Shown here one piece after another: positions 23,393-30,987 of a stretch of DNA of 64,000 nucleotides. A model generated the notes under the pieces. The model was not told the DNA's origin. It ran no database searches and worked only from the letters and a program-made list of their open reading frames with translations. The first letter of the stretch is position 1; every line of letters begins with the position of its first letter. The position numbers and the translations under genes are program-made. Source of the stretch: Acinetobacter sp. ANC 3929 (GTDB lineage Bacteria > Pseudomonadota > Gammaproteobacteria > Pseudomonadales > Moraxellaceae); assembly GCF_000369405.1 (NCBI RefSeq), contig NZ_KB850002.1, forward strand, positions 248,001 through 312,000. Reading direction: 5' to 3'.

Positions 23393-24922
23393 ATGAAAAA
23401 AATATGGACACAATTAGCACTAAGCGTGACCTGTGCAATCTTGGTGGGTTGTGGATCTGATAACGATTCGGATTCAACACCGACGCCAACCCCAACCCCA
23501 ACCCCAACGCCTACACCGACTCCAACACCTACACCAACTCCAACGCCTACACCGACCCCAGTCGTAGCTGATCGTTTTGTCGGTTCATGGTTAGGAGGTT
23601 TCTGCTTTGAAGGACGCCGTTCAAATCTAACAGTGCATAAGACGTCAGATACTAGTGTTCGTTTTACCACTGAAACTCGTCAATTCGAAAAAGAGGATTG
23701 TACGGGAGCGGTAATCAAAACATATCCTGTTGCTTCGGATGATGCGCTTATTAGTGAAATTTCGACTACAGAGACCAGTGGTACAACGACAGTCAATCGG
23801 GTGAAATATAGTGATCGACATCGGCCAAACGGCTTTGCCTCAGCATATGGCTTTAAGGGCGATGGCATGTGCGCCGTGAACGAAAAGGCAAGTGCAAAAG
23901 ATATTCAAACCTATATGGACGCAGTTGATCCATCAAAAACAGTGACGTGTTATACCCGTACTAATGTCGAAGGTTATAGTTTATTGAAACCAACAGTGAA
24001 GAAGGCAACGGCAAGTTATCGTCTGTTAGATAATCAAAGTTCGTGGGCGAACTTCTTGGCGCAAGCCAATGAGCAGGGGGGACAAGGTTTTGCTTTGGCA
24101 GGCACCTCTTTAGATGTGAAAAAAGCAAATAGTGATTTCCCCGAACCTAAAAATTTGTATGTTAAAAATAATGCTTCAACGGATACCTATAGCTATAAAA
24201 TCGTAGATGTAACCACCAGGATTGTTGCCGATAGATATTTGCTGCGTTTGGCGGAAATGAAAAAACAAGGTGCGTTAGGTTTTGCGTATAAGTCATACCT
24301 GAGAGAAGATCCAAGCTATACCTATAAACATTTATTTGTCAAAAATGATAAAAAACCAGCAACCTATAGTTATGATAATCGGTTCATATTAGCCAGTCAG
24401 GCGACCCGATCTGTTATTTTAGAGGCCTTTAATACCTTAGGGGCGCAGGGTTGTAAGCTGGTTTTTGCAGGTAGTACTTTTACCAATAATGGTACAACCA
24501 ATGATACGTTTTATGTACCTACTTGTGTAAACAGTAGTATCCACAACGGAACCTATTCGTATCGCTATTTTGAAATGCCAACCACACCAGCTGGTTTTTA
24601 TGAGGATAATCCAACCAAGCTTGATCTATTACTGAAGCAACAAGCGGCTGAAGGTTATCATTTAATTGATAAAGACAATGCAGTTGAATTCTATAATACC
24701 AAAGGCTATTTATTTGAGCGCGATAGTGCTAGTACTGCCAATATTGAATCTAAAGTATTTAAAGAAGATGCGATTTATAAACTTGATCTACCGAGTGAAA
24801 TCCAAAATCGCTTACAAGATCAGGGGAATTTAGGTTGGTTCATCAATGTCAAACTCGGTTCAGTGTATAGCAACACGCCAACTTATTTTGATTTAAGTAC
24901 TGGGGTGATATTTCCGAACTAA
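23393..24922 (+). CDS. Large predicted lipoprotein with Thr-Pro repeat linker
   Basis: A 509-residue predicted lipoprotein: signal peptide, lipobox LVGC (C20), an acidic GSDNDSDS segment, then about 14 Thr-Pro units, then a large domain that begins with DRFVGSWLGGFCFEGRR. The mature part has recurring units of about 80-110 residues with a shared pattern (LxxxNxxGxxGFAxxG then LYVKNNASTDTYSYK; LFVKNDKKPATYSYD; and FYVPTCVNSSIHNGTYSYR), so it probably consists of several copies of one domain. Function unknown. The Thr-Pro DNA is a near-perfect 6-mer repeat and may vary in length between strains. A terminator follows the stop. Confidence 0.75.
   Translation: MKKIWTQLALSVTCAILVGCGSDNDSDSTPTPTPTPTPTPTPTPTPTPTPTPTPTPVVADRFVGSWLGGFCFEGRRSNLTVHKTSDTSVRFTTETRQFEKEDCTGAVIKTYPVASDDALISEISTTETSGTTTVNRVKYSDRHRPNGFASAYGFKGDGMCAVNEKASAKDIQTYMDAVDPSKTVTCYTRTNVEGYSLLKPTVKKATASYRLLDNQSSWANFLAQANEQGGQGFALAGTSLDVKKANSDFPEPKNLYVKNNASTDTYSYKIVDVTTRIVADRYLLRLAEMKKQGALGFAYKSYLREDPSYTYKHLFVKNDKKPATYSYDNRFILASQATRSVILEAFNTLGAQGCKLVFAGSTFTNNGTTNDTFYVPTCVNSSIHNGTYSYRYFEMPTTPAGFYEDNPTKLDLLLKQQAAEGYHLIDKDNAVEFYNTKGYLFERDSASTANIESKVFKEDAIYKLDLPSEIQNRLQDQGNLGWFINVKLGSVYSNTPTYFDLSTGVIFPN
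23476..23561 (+). repeat. ACNCCN hexamer repeat encoding a Thr-Pro linker
   Basis: About 14 tandem Thr-Pro codon pairs (ACN CCN) inside the lipoprotein gene. Third positions vary (ACG, ACC, ACA, ACT), so the repeat is imperfect at DNA level. It keeps frame if whole hexamers are gained or lost. Confidence 0.9.
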
Positions 24923-24941
24923 ATTATTGTTACTGTTTTAG

Positions 24942-24978
24942 AAAAGAGCCACTTCTATTTATGCAGTGGCTCTTTTTT
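24942..24978. terminator. Bidirectional terminator between the lipoprotein and lpxL-like gene
   Basis: AAAAGAGCCACT (24942-24953) pairs with AGTGGCTCTTTT (24965-24976) across an 11-base loop; T-runs on both strands, between convergent genes. Confidence 0.82.
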
Positions 24979-24981
24979 GTA

Positions 24982-25917
24982 TTAATAGATTTTGTCGTAA
25001 CCTTCAGCTCTGTTTTTAAAACGACGGTGGAACCACATCCATTGGGTTGGGGCAATACGAAGTTGAGCCTCGATAATTTTATTCACGCGAACCGCATCAT
25101 CGACTTCATTTTCACTTGGCATGTTTTCGACAATCGGTTCAATCAGCACTTTATATTGTGGATTGCGAACATCGCCATACCGGTAGAAATATAAGGGAAT
25201 GGCGACTGCTTTAGAGATTTTTAATAAGCGGCGATGTGCCGTGACGGTTGCAGCAGGAACACCAAAGAATGGGGCCATAACCCCTTGTTTTAATCCAAAA
25301 TCTTGATCTGGACTATACCAAATCGCACCGCCATCTTTGAGTCGGCGAATCAATCCGCGCATATCATCATGATCAATCTGGTGTTGATAAATGGTGGCAC
25401 GGCAACGATAAATCAGCATGTCTAGCATCGGATTGTTCTGTGGGCGGTACACCACATCGGGTTCGAAATATTGCGAACAAATATAACCGCCTGCATCCAG
25501 CAAAGTACTGTGTGTTCCAAGCAATAACACACCTTTGCCTTGTGCTTTTGCATGAGTAATGTGCTCTAAACCTTCAATACTATGACGGTCTTTAAACCAT
25601 TTTGGACAATACCAGGCATTCAGTGTTTCAAACATCCCAAGCATCATATCGACGAAGACTTGTTTTGCTTGGGCTTCAATTTCAGCAGGAGACCATTCTG
25701 GAAAACATAGCTCTAAATTTCGAAGCGTGGTTTTACGGCGTGACTTGAGTAAACGCCAGCATAAAGCAGCTAAACCATGTGCCAAGCGCCACTGAATTGC
25801 CCATGGGAGAATGGCCAATAGCATGAGAAAGAGAATGGCGATCCAAATTTTCCAGTATTTGGGTAATAGAAATTTCCATTGAAATTCGCCAGGGATATAA
25901 GACTGATTTTGACTCAT
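24982..25917 (-). CDS. LpxL/HtrB-family lipid A acyltransferase
   Basis: A 311-residue inner-membrane acyltransferase. A transmembrane helix spans about residues 22-42 (WIAILFLMLLAILPWAI). The catalytic HX4D is H136-D141 (HSTLLD). Other family blocks: RNLELCFPEW near 66, GLEHI near 116, VVYRPQNNPMLD near 155, GGAIWYSPDQDFG near 196, MAPFFGVPAATVT near 213, and the C-terminal WMWFHRRFKNRAEG. These fit LpxL/LpxM/LpxP, which add secondary acyl chains to lipid A from acyl-ACP. Which position and chain it uses cannot be told, so I give no symbol. It stands alone in this region. Confidence 0.87.
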   Translation of the reverse strand: MSQNQSYIPGEFQWKFLLPKYWKIWIAILFLMLLAILPWAIQWRLAHGLAALCWRLLKSRRKTTLRNLELCFPEWSPAEIEAQAKQVFVDMMLGMFETLNAWYCPKWFKDRHSIEGLEHITHAKAQGKGVLLLGTHSTLLDAGGYICSQYFEPDVVYRPQNNPMLDMLIYRCRATIYQHQIDHDDMRGLIRRLKDGGAIWYSPDQDFGLKQGVMAPFFGVPAATVTAHRRLLKISKAVAIPLYFYRYGDVRNPQYKVLIEPIVENMPSENEVDDAVRVNKIIEAQLRIAPTQWMWFHRRFKNRAEGYDKIY

Positions 25918-26056
25918 AAACTTAGTAAAGAGAATAACGTTGAATTTCAGAGCAGTGTAACATGAAGTGAGTTTGGCAACTTTAAATGTAAAATAAAACT
26001 CAAGCTGTTTTTATCGTTCGCGATCTCTTATATATCACAATGAAAAGGGGAGTCTT

Positions 26057-26587
26057 TTGAAAAGTATCAGAATAATCAAAGGGGATATTACCCAAATCGC
26101 AGTAGATGCAATTGTGAATGCAGCCAATACTTCACTCCTAGGCGGTGGAGGTGTAGATGGTGCGATTCATCGTCGTGGTGGCGCAGCGATTTTGACAGAT
26201 TGTCAAAAAATCCGTGCTAAGCAAGGTGGTTGTGCAGTTGGCGAAGCGGTCGTGACCAGTGCAGGAAATCTACCTGCGAAATATGTCATTCATACAGTTG
26301 GACCGACATGGGGTGAGGGGCAACATCAGGAAGTCGTGCTATTAGAAAATGCTTATCGGAATAGTTTTAAATTAGCAGAAGAGTTGAAACTACAAAGCCT
26401 TGCATTTCCAAATATTTCAACTGGGATTTATCGCTTTCCCAAACAGCTTGCTGCACAGATCGCGTTAAAAATCATTGCTGAACAACTCAGAACGGGAATA
26501 TTTGTACAAGAGGTTGTTTTTGTTTGTTTTGATGATGAAAATTTTAATATTTACCAATCTTTGAAACAAGATTTTGATTTAGCGTAA
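26057..26587 (+). CDS. Macro-domain protein, O-acetyl-ADP-ribose deacetylase-like (TTG start)
   Basis: A 176-residue single macro domain related to E. coli YmdB. Ligand-binding blocks: IKGDITQIAVDAIVNAANTS near 7-26, the glycine-rich LLGGGGVDGAIHRRGG near 27-42, VITHTVGP-like YVIHTVGPTWG near 76, and FPNISTGIYRFP near 116. Such proteins bind ADP-ribose and can remove acetyl or ADP-ribosyl groups; YmdB also modulates RNase III. The start is TTG, supported by AGGGGAG just upstream; the nearby ATG at 26040 is in another frame. Confidence 0.87.
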   Translation: MKSIRIIKGDITQIAVDAIVNAANTSLLGGGGVDGAIHRRGGAAILTDCQKIRAKQGGCAVGEAVVTSAGNLPAKYVIHTVGPTWGEGQHQEVVLLENAYRNSFKLAEELKLQSLAFPNISTGIYRFPKQLAAQIALKIIAEQLRTGIFVQEVVFVCFDDENFNIYQSLKQDFDLA

Positions 26588-26603
26588 ACTTAATCGAATG
26601 CAG

Positions 26604-26637
26604 TGAAGCATTTACTCTCGAAAGAGTAAATGCTTCA
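26604..26637. repeat. 15-bp perfect inverted repeat between convergent genes
   Basis: TGAAGCATTTACTCT-CGAA-AGAGTAAATGCTTCA. It sits where a terminator is expected between the macro gene and uup, but no T-run follows on either strand. Probably a weak or factor-assisted terminator that also protects 3' ends. Confidence 0.6.
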
Positions 26638-26642
26638 TCGAT

Positions 26643-28538
26643 TTAGTTGCCTTTCGACATATTTTCTAAAATGTCCCAGCGTTCCAATTTTTCAAGCAAT
26701 ACTTCTTCAATTTCCGCCAGACGTTGGCTGGCTGCGGTTGCTGCATTGGCATCACTGACAAACCATGAGCCATCTGCCAGTTTTGCCGACAATTCTGTTT
26801 GCTCGGTTTCCAGTTTTTCAATCTCAGCAGGCAGTTGTTCAAGCTCACGCTGATCTTTATAACTGAGTTTTACCTTTTTAGGTGCTGCGGCCGCTTCTGC
26901 TTTGGCTTGCGCTTTTTTTACATCACTTTTCTGATCAACCACCTTCTGATCTGGGCGCTGTTCCAAATAGTCTTGATAGCCACCGATGTATTCATCAATG
27001 TTACCTTTACCATCAAATACCCAAGTCGAGGTCACGACATTGTCCATAAAGGCACGGTCATGCGAGATCAACAGCAAAGTACCTTTATAGTCAGACAGCA
27101 TCTCTTCAAGCAGCTCAAGGGTCACCATATCCAAGTCATTGGTTGGTTCATCCATGACGATTAAATTCGATGGTTTAAGCAGAAGTTTTGCCAACAAGAT
27201 ACGGTTTCTTTCACCCCCTGAAAGTGCTTTAACTGGGGTGCGTGCACGTTCTGGTGAGAATAAAAAGTCTTGTAAATAACTATAGATATGACGACGGTTA
27301 CCATTCACATCAACAAAATCAGAACCTTCTGAAACGTTGGCCATGACGGTTTTTTCAAGGTCTAAGGCATTACGCAACTGGTCAAAATAGGCAACTTCGA
27401 GTTGTGTTCCCGTTTTAACCAAACCGCCATGCTCGATTTCACCTAAAATGGCTTTGATCAATGTGGTTTTGCCGACACCATTGTCACCCACCAAACCAAT
27501 ACGATCACCGCGCAGGACGATCGCCGAGAAGTCGTTAATCAGTGGCTGCGCACCATAGCTGACACTCAAATGTTCAATTTCAAATACTAATTTACCAGAG
27601 CGATTGGCTTCTTGTGTTGCCATGCTGACCTTGCCTTGTTGTGAACGACGTGCTTTAGATTGTTCACGTAAGTCTTTCAACGCACGGACACGACCTTCAT
27701 TACGGGTACGACGTGCCTTAATACCTTGACGAATCCAAGCCTCTTCTTCCGCTAACTTTTTATCAAATAAAGCATTCTGTTTTTCTTCTGCTTCCATTTG
27801 TTGGGCTTTGAGATCGAGATAACGAGAATAGTTACCTTCGTAGCTACGCAGAATCCCGCGATCAAGCTCGACAATACGGGTGGCAATGCTGTCGACAAAT
27901 GAACGGTCATGCGAAATAAACAACAGGGTCAGATTATTTTGATCCATTAAAAACTTTTCTAACCATTCGATACTTTCCACGTCCAAATGGTTGGTTGGTT
28001 CGTCGAGTAGTAGTACATCTGGTTGAGTCAGTAGGGCGCGCGCCAACAATACGCGACGTTTACGTCCCCCTGATAAATCTGCTAAATCAGCATCGGGATC
28101 AAGTCCCATTTTGCTCAGAATCGAGTTGACCTTATTTTCTAATGCCCAGCCATCCAACTGATCGAGTTTATGTTGCAACATCCCCATGCGATCACAGGCA
28201 TCCATATCACCCAAAACGCAGGCATCGCTTGCTTCATGGTATTCTTTGAGCACAATGGCTGCTTCGCCTGCACCATCTGCCACGATGTCGGCGACTTTAC
28301 CTGAGTCCATTGGGACGTCTTGGGCTAACATTGAAACAGTTAAACCATTTTGAATTGAAACTTCACCGTTATCAGGTAAGAGACTTCCCTCAATCAGTTT
28401 TAATAAAGTAGACTTACCTTCGCCATTACGACCAATTAAACAGACTCGTTCGCCACGTTCTAGGCTGAAATTCGCGCCGTCGAGTAGGGCAGGTCCGCCA
28501 AATGCGAGATGGACATCCCTTAAAGTAATATAGGCCAT
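26643..28538 (-). CDS. uup: ABC-F ATPase Uup
   Basis: A 631-residue tandem ATPase without membrane domains. First domain: Walker A GRNGEGKST near 37, signature LSGGRKRRVLLA and Walker B LLLDEPTNHLD. Second: GDNGVGKTT near 353, LSGGERNRILLA and LIVMDEPTNDLD. Between them is the ABC-F linker (AWIRQGIKARRTRNEGRVRALK), and a charged coiled-coil C-terminus (KLSYKDQRELEQLPAEIEKLE to the end) identifies Uup rather than EttA. Uup acts on nucleic acids and ribosomes and lowers precise transposon excision in E. coli. It is divergent from slyX by 32 bp. Confidence 0.94.
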   Translation of the reverse strand: MAYITLRDVHLAFGGPALLDGANFSLERGERVCLIGRNGEGKSTLLKLIEGSLLPDNGEVSIQNGLTVSMLAQDVPMDSGKVADIVADGAGEAAIVLKEYHEASDACVLGDMDACDRMGMLQHKLDQLDGWALENKVNSILSKMGLDPDADLADLSGGRKRRVLLARALLTQPDVLLLDEPTNHLDVESIEWLEKFLMDQNNLTLLFISHDRSFVDSIATRIVELDRGILRSYEGNYSRYLDLKAQQMEAEEKQNALFDKKLAEEEAWIRQGIKARRTRNEGRVRALKDLREQSKARRSQQGKVSMATQEANRSGKLVFEIEHLSVSYGAQPLINDFSAIVLRGDRIGLVGDNGVGKTTLIKAILGEIEHGGLVKTGTQLEVAYFDQLRNALDLEKTVMANVSEGSDFVDVNGNRRHIYSYLQDFLFSPERARTPVKALSGGERNRILLAKLLLKPSNLIVMDEPTNDLDMVTLELLEEMLSDYKGTLLLISHDRAFMDNVVTSTWVFDGKGNIDEYIGGYQDYLEQRPDQKVVDQKSDVKKAQAKAEAAAAPKKVKLSYKDQRELEQLPAEIEKLETEQTELSAKLADGSWFVSDANAATAASQRLAEIEEVLLEKLERWDILENMSKGN

Positions 28539-28570
28539 AATGTTTCCTAAAAGTTCAGATGAGGTCTGAA

Positions 28571-28816
28571 ATGACTAAACCACAAAATTTTGATAATCAC
28601 GCGTCATTCTCCGCACCCATTGAAGATTTGCAAGTCCGAATTGCATTTTTAGATGATTTAGTTGAACAATTGAATCAACAGCTCGCAATTCAAACGCAGG
28701 AAATTGCTGATTTAAAAAAACAAATGCAATTTTTATATCGTCGAGTTGAATCTTCAGATTTATCGGAAGGAATTGCCGCTTTTGACCCTGTGAATGACAA
28801 ACCCCCTCATTATTAA
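28571..28816 (+). CDS. slyX: SlyX family protein
   Basis: An 81-residue coiled-coil protein. The central heptad pattern (DLQVRIAFLDDLVEQLNQQL) and the C-terminal PPHY are hallmarks of SlyX, a small protein of unknown biochemical role. I prefer the ATG at 28571, which has GAGG seven bases upstream, over the ATG at 28559. Divergent from uup. Confidence 0.85.
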   Translation: MTKPQNFDNHASFSAPIEDLQVRIAFLDDLVEQLNQQLAIQTQEIADLKKQMQFLYRRVESSDLSEGIAAFDPVNDKPPHY

Positions 28817-28874
28817 TAAATCATGCAGCAATGCGGAGTTGCATTGCTGTAAGATTTACCTTGAATGATTGCAT

Positions 28875-29885
28875 TTAAAAACCATGCAGCACAATTTTCC
28901 CTTTGGTTGTACCCGTTTCGATTTGTTGATGTGCACGTTTCAGGTTTTCGGCGTTGATTGGTGATAGAACCTGACTCACTGTAGTTTTTATTTTTCCAGC
29001 ATCAACTAAGCCTGCAACCTGATTCAACAGTTGGCTCTGTTTGATCATATCTTCGGTCTGGTACATAGAACGCGTGAACATAAGCTCCCAATGAACCGAA
29101 ACAGACTTTGATTTAAAGGGCTGAATGTCGAGTTGCTCAGGATCATCAATTAAACCGAAATGCCCTTGGGCTGCGATCAGTTCTGCAATATCAGCGAGAT
29201 GCTGATCGGTTTGCGTGGTTGAAAATACATATAAAGGCGCATTTAAACCGAGCTGTTGAATTTGTGCCGCTAAAGCTTGGCTATGGTCCAATACATAATC
29301 TGCGCCCAACTGTTTTATCCATTCAGCAGTCTCTGGTCGAGATGCCGTACTGATGATGGTCAGATTGGTTAATTGTTTCAGCAATTGAATGGTAGTTGAA
29401 CCAACGCCACCCGCACCACCAATGACGAGGATCGACGTGTTTTCAGTGGCAGTTTGAGGTACTTGTAATCGATCAAACAGCATTTCCCATGCGGTAATTG
29501 CAGTCAAAGGCAGTGCTGCTGCTTCGCTTGCATCGAGTGATTGGGGTTTATGTCCAACAATGCGCTCATCAACCAGTTGTAGTTCACAGTTACTGCCTGA
29601 CCGGTTGAGCGCACCCGCATACCAGACTTGATCACCAATTTTGAATTGAGTGACGTGTTCGCCAATGGCCTCAACAACACCAACCGCATCCCAGCCCAGA
29701 ATTTTCCATTGATGATCTTCTGCGCTTTTATTGTTTCGAATTTTGGTATCGACTGGATTGACTGAAATAGCTTGCACACGGACGAGTAAATCATGCCCTT
29801 GTGCAACCGGTGAGTCGATCTCAATATCGACAAGTGCATCGTCTAATGTAATTGCACCTGCCTTTTGATATGCCACAGCTTTCAT
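28875..29885 (-). CDS. Zinc-type alcohol dehydrogenase / quinone oxidoreductase-family protein
   Basis: A 336-residue MDR-superfamily oxidoreductase: GroES-like N-terminus (VRVQAISVNPVDTKIRN near 40), then a Rossmann fold with the NADPH loop ILVIGGAGGVGSTTIQLL near 148. It lacks the catalytic zinc cysteines, fitting the zinc-free quinone-oxidoreductase/ZADH type that reduces quinones or unsaturated carbonyls with NADPH. The frame extends 11 codons upstream; MKAVAYQKAG at 29885 is the expected start. It is divergent from an HxlR regulator, the usual genetic pairing for such reductases. Confidence 0.87.
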   Translation of the reverse strand: MKAVAYQKAGAITLDDALVDIEIDSPVAQGHDLLVRVQAISVNPVDTKIRNNKSAEDHQWKILGWDAVGVVEAIGEHVTQFKIGDQVWYAGALNRSGSNCELQLVDERIVGHKPQSLDASEAAALPLTAITAWEMLFDRLQVPQTATENTSILVIGGAGGVGSTTIQLLKQLTNLTIISTASRPETAEWIKQLGADYVLDHSQALAAQIQQLGLNAPLYVFSTTQTDQHLADIAELIAAQGHFGLIDDPEQLDIQPFKSKSVSVHWELMFTRSMYQTEDMIKQSQLLNQVAGLVDAGKIKTTVSQVLSPINAENLKRAHQQIETGTTKGKIVLHGF

Positions 29886-29984
29886 CGTTATGCTTCCACT
29901 TGATTGGACTCTCAGCATAACTTAAGCTTAATTTTGGTGACTACAGACAAATAACGCTCATAGTGTCAAAAAGGATACTGTAAA

Positions 29985-30347
29985 ATGGCAAAAATGCGAC
30001 ATTCGAGTTTTGATTGTTCCCCAGGCTGTTCCGTCGAAGCTGCCATCAGCTTGATTGATGGTAAATGGAAGTGTGTCATTCTCTGGCATTTATTTAATGA
30101 GGGCACCTTGAGATTTAACGAAATTCGCAAGCGTGTACCGAGTATTACGCAGAGAATGCTGACCAATCAGCTACGTGAATTAGAACAAGATGGCCTGCTG
30201 CATCGAGAGGTCTATCCTCAGGTGCCTCCAAAAGTTGAATATTGTTTAACTGATTTAGGCCGTAGTCTGGAGCAGATTATTGTTGCATTGAAGAATTGGG
30301 GAGATGCACATCTCGATCAATTCGGAAAATTAACGCTTGTTGAATAA
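29985..30347 (+). CDS. HxlR-family transcriptional regulator
   Basis: A 120-residue winged-helix regulator: CSVEAAISLIDGKWKCVILWHL near 12, the recognition helix in ITQRMLTNQLRELEQDGL near 48 and the wing REVYPQVPPKVEYCLTDLG. C12 near the N-terminus is placed like the redox cysteine of disulphide-sensing HxlR proteins (HypR, QorR-like); three cysteines in the first 30 residues would allow electrophile or quinone sensing, but this is inference. The divergent partner is a quinone-oxidoreductase-type gene 99 bp away, its likely target. Confidence 0.88.
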   Translation: MAKMRHSSFDCSPGCSVEAAISLIDGKWKCVILWHLFNEGTLRFNEIRKRVPSITQRMLTNQLRELEQDGLLHREVYPQVPPKVEYCLTDLGRSLEQIIVALKNWGDAHLDQFGKLTLVE

Positions 30348-30504
30348 AATAAGCGTGTTAAACGTATTTTGTTTTTAGGCTTTGGGTGGTCTGCAAAGGG
30401 ATGCTTCAAAGGCTATCGTTGAATCCAAGATTATTTTTACGTTGTAACTTGCCTTTTGGATTCAACTTATGTAACGCTAATAAAAGAAAGTTTTGGGCTA
30501 CTTT

Positions 30505-30954
30505 ATGAGTAATATTGGAATTTGGATCACGGTCGCGATTGTACTTTTTGTACTCGGTTCGATTTTTGGCTTACGTGTCAGCCCGCGTGAAAAGGCATTG
30601 GGTATGATGCGTGACCAAGCACGTAAAATGGGATTGCATCCTCGTTTAATCGTTGCGCCAGAATGGACCAAGATCCCGATGGCCTCGGAAAAACGTGCCA
30701 GTATGGTGGCCTATTATAGTGTTCTTATTCCAGATGCCCGTTTGGCGTTGATGCGTGCGCGTGTGGTCGATGGAAAACTTCAGGTGGTGCAAGGTGATCA
30801 GAAATTTAATGATTTAACCATTGCATTAAAAGGAGTTTATGCTATTGATATGCAGGCAAACTGTGTCGGACTATATTGGGATGAAGAAACAGACCTAAGA
30901 GCCACACAGCTTGAACAGATAAAAGCTTATTTACATGATTTAGCACAGCGCTAA
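30505..30954 (+). CDS. Conserved single-span membrane protein of unknown function
   Basis: A 149-residue protein. Residues 4-20 (IGIWITVAIVLFVLGSI) are one membrane helix; the rest is a soluble domain with LRVSPREKALGMMRDQARKMG and RLIVAPEWTKIP segments. I recognise the pattern from Acinetobacter hypotheticals but no named family. TTG at 30493 is also in frame, but AAGAAAG is too close to it; the ATG at 30505 fits better. topA begins 33 bp downstream on the same strand, so they are probably cotranscribed. Confidence 0.75.
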   Translation: MSNIGIWITVAIVLFVLGSIFGLRVSPREKALGMMRDQARKMGLHPRLIVAPEWTKIPMASEKRASMVAYYSVLIPDARLALMRARVVDGKLQVVQGDQKFNDLTIALKGVYAIDMQANCVGLYWDEETDLRATQLEQIKAYLHDLAQR

Positions 30955-30987
30955 CTCTCTGATTGATCATAGGAAAAACGATTTATT

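Noticed and set aside
23476..23561. Tandem repeat that might be a CRISPR array
   Set aside because: The repeat is a coding ACN-CCN hexamer in frame with the lipoprotein, without spacers.
23374..23670. Reading frame on the minus strand with Gly-Val repeats
   Set aside because: It is the mirror of the Thr-Pro repeat of the plus-strand lipoprotein gene.
26040..26056. ATG start for the macro-domain gene
   Set aside because: The ATG at 26040 is out of frame; the TTG at 26057 with AGGGGAG is the supported start.
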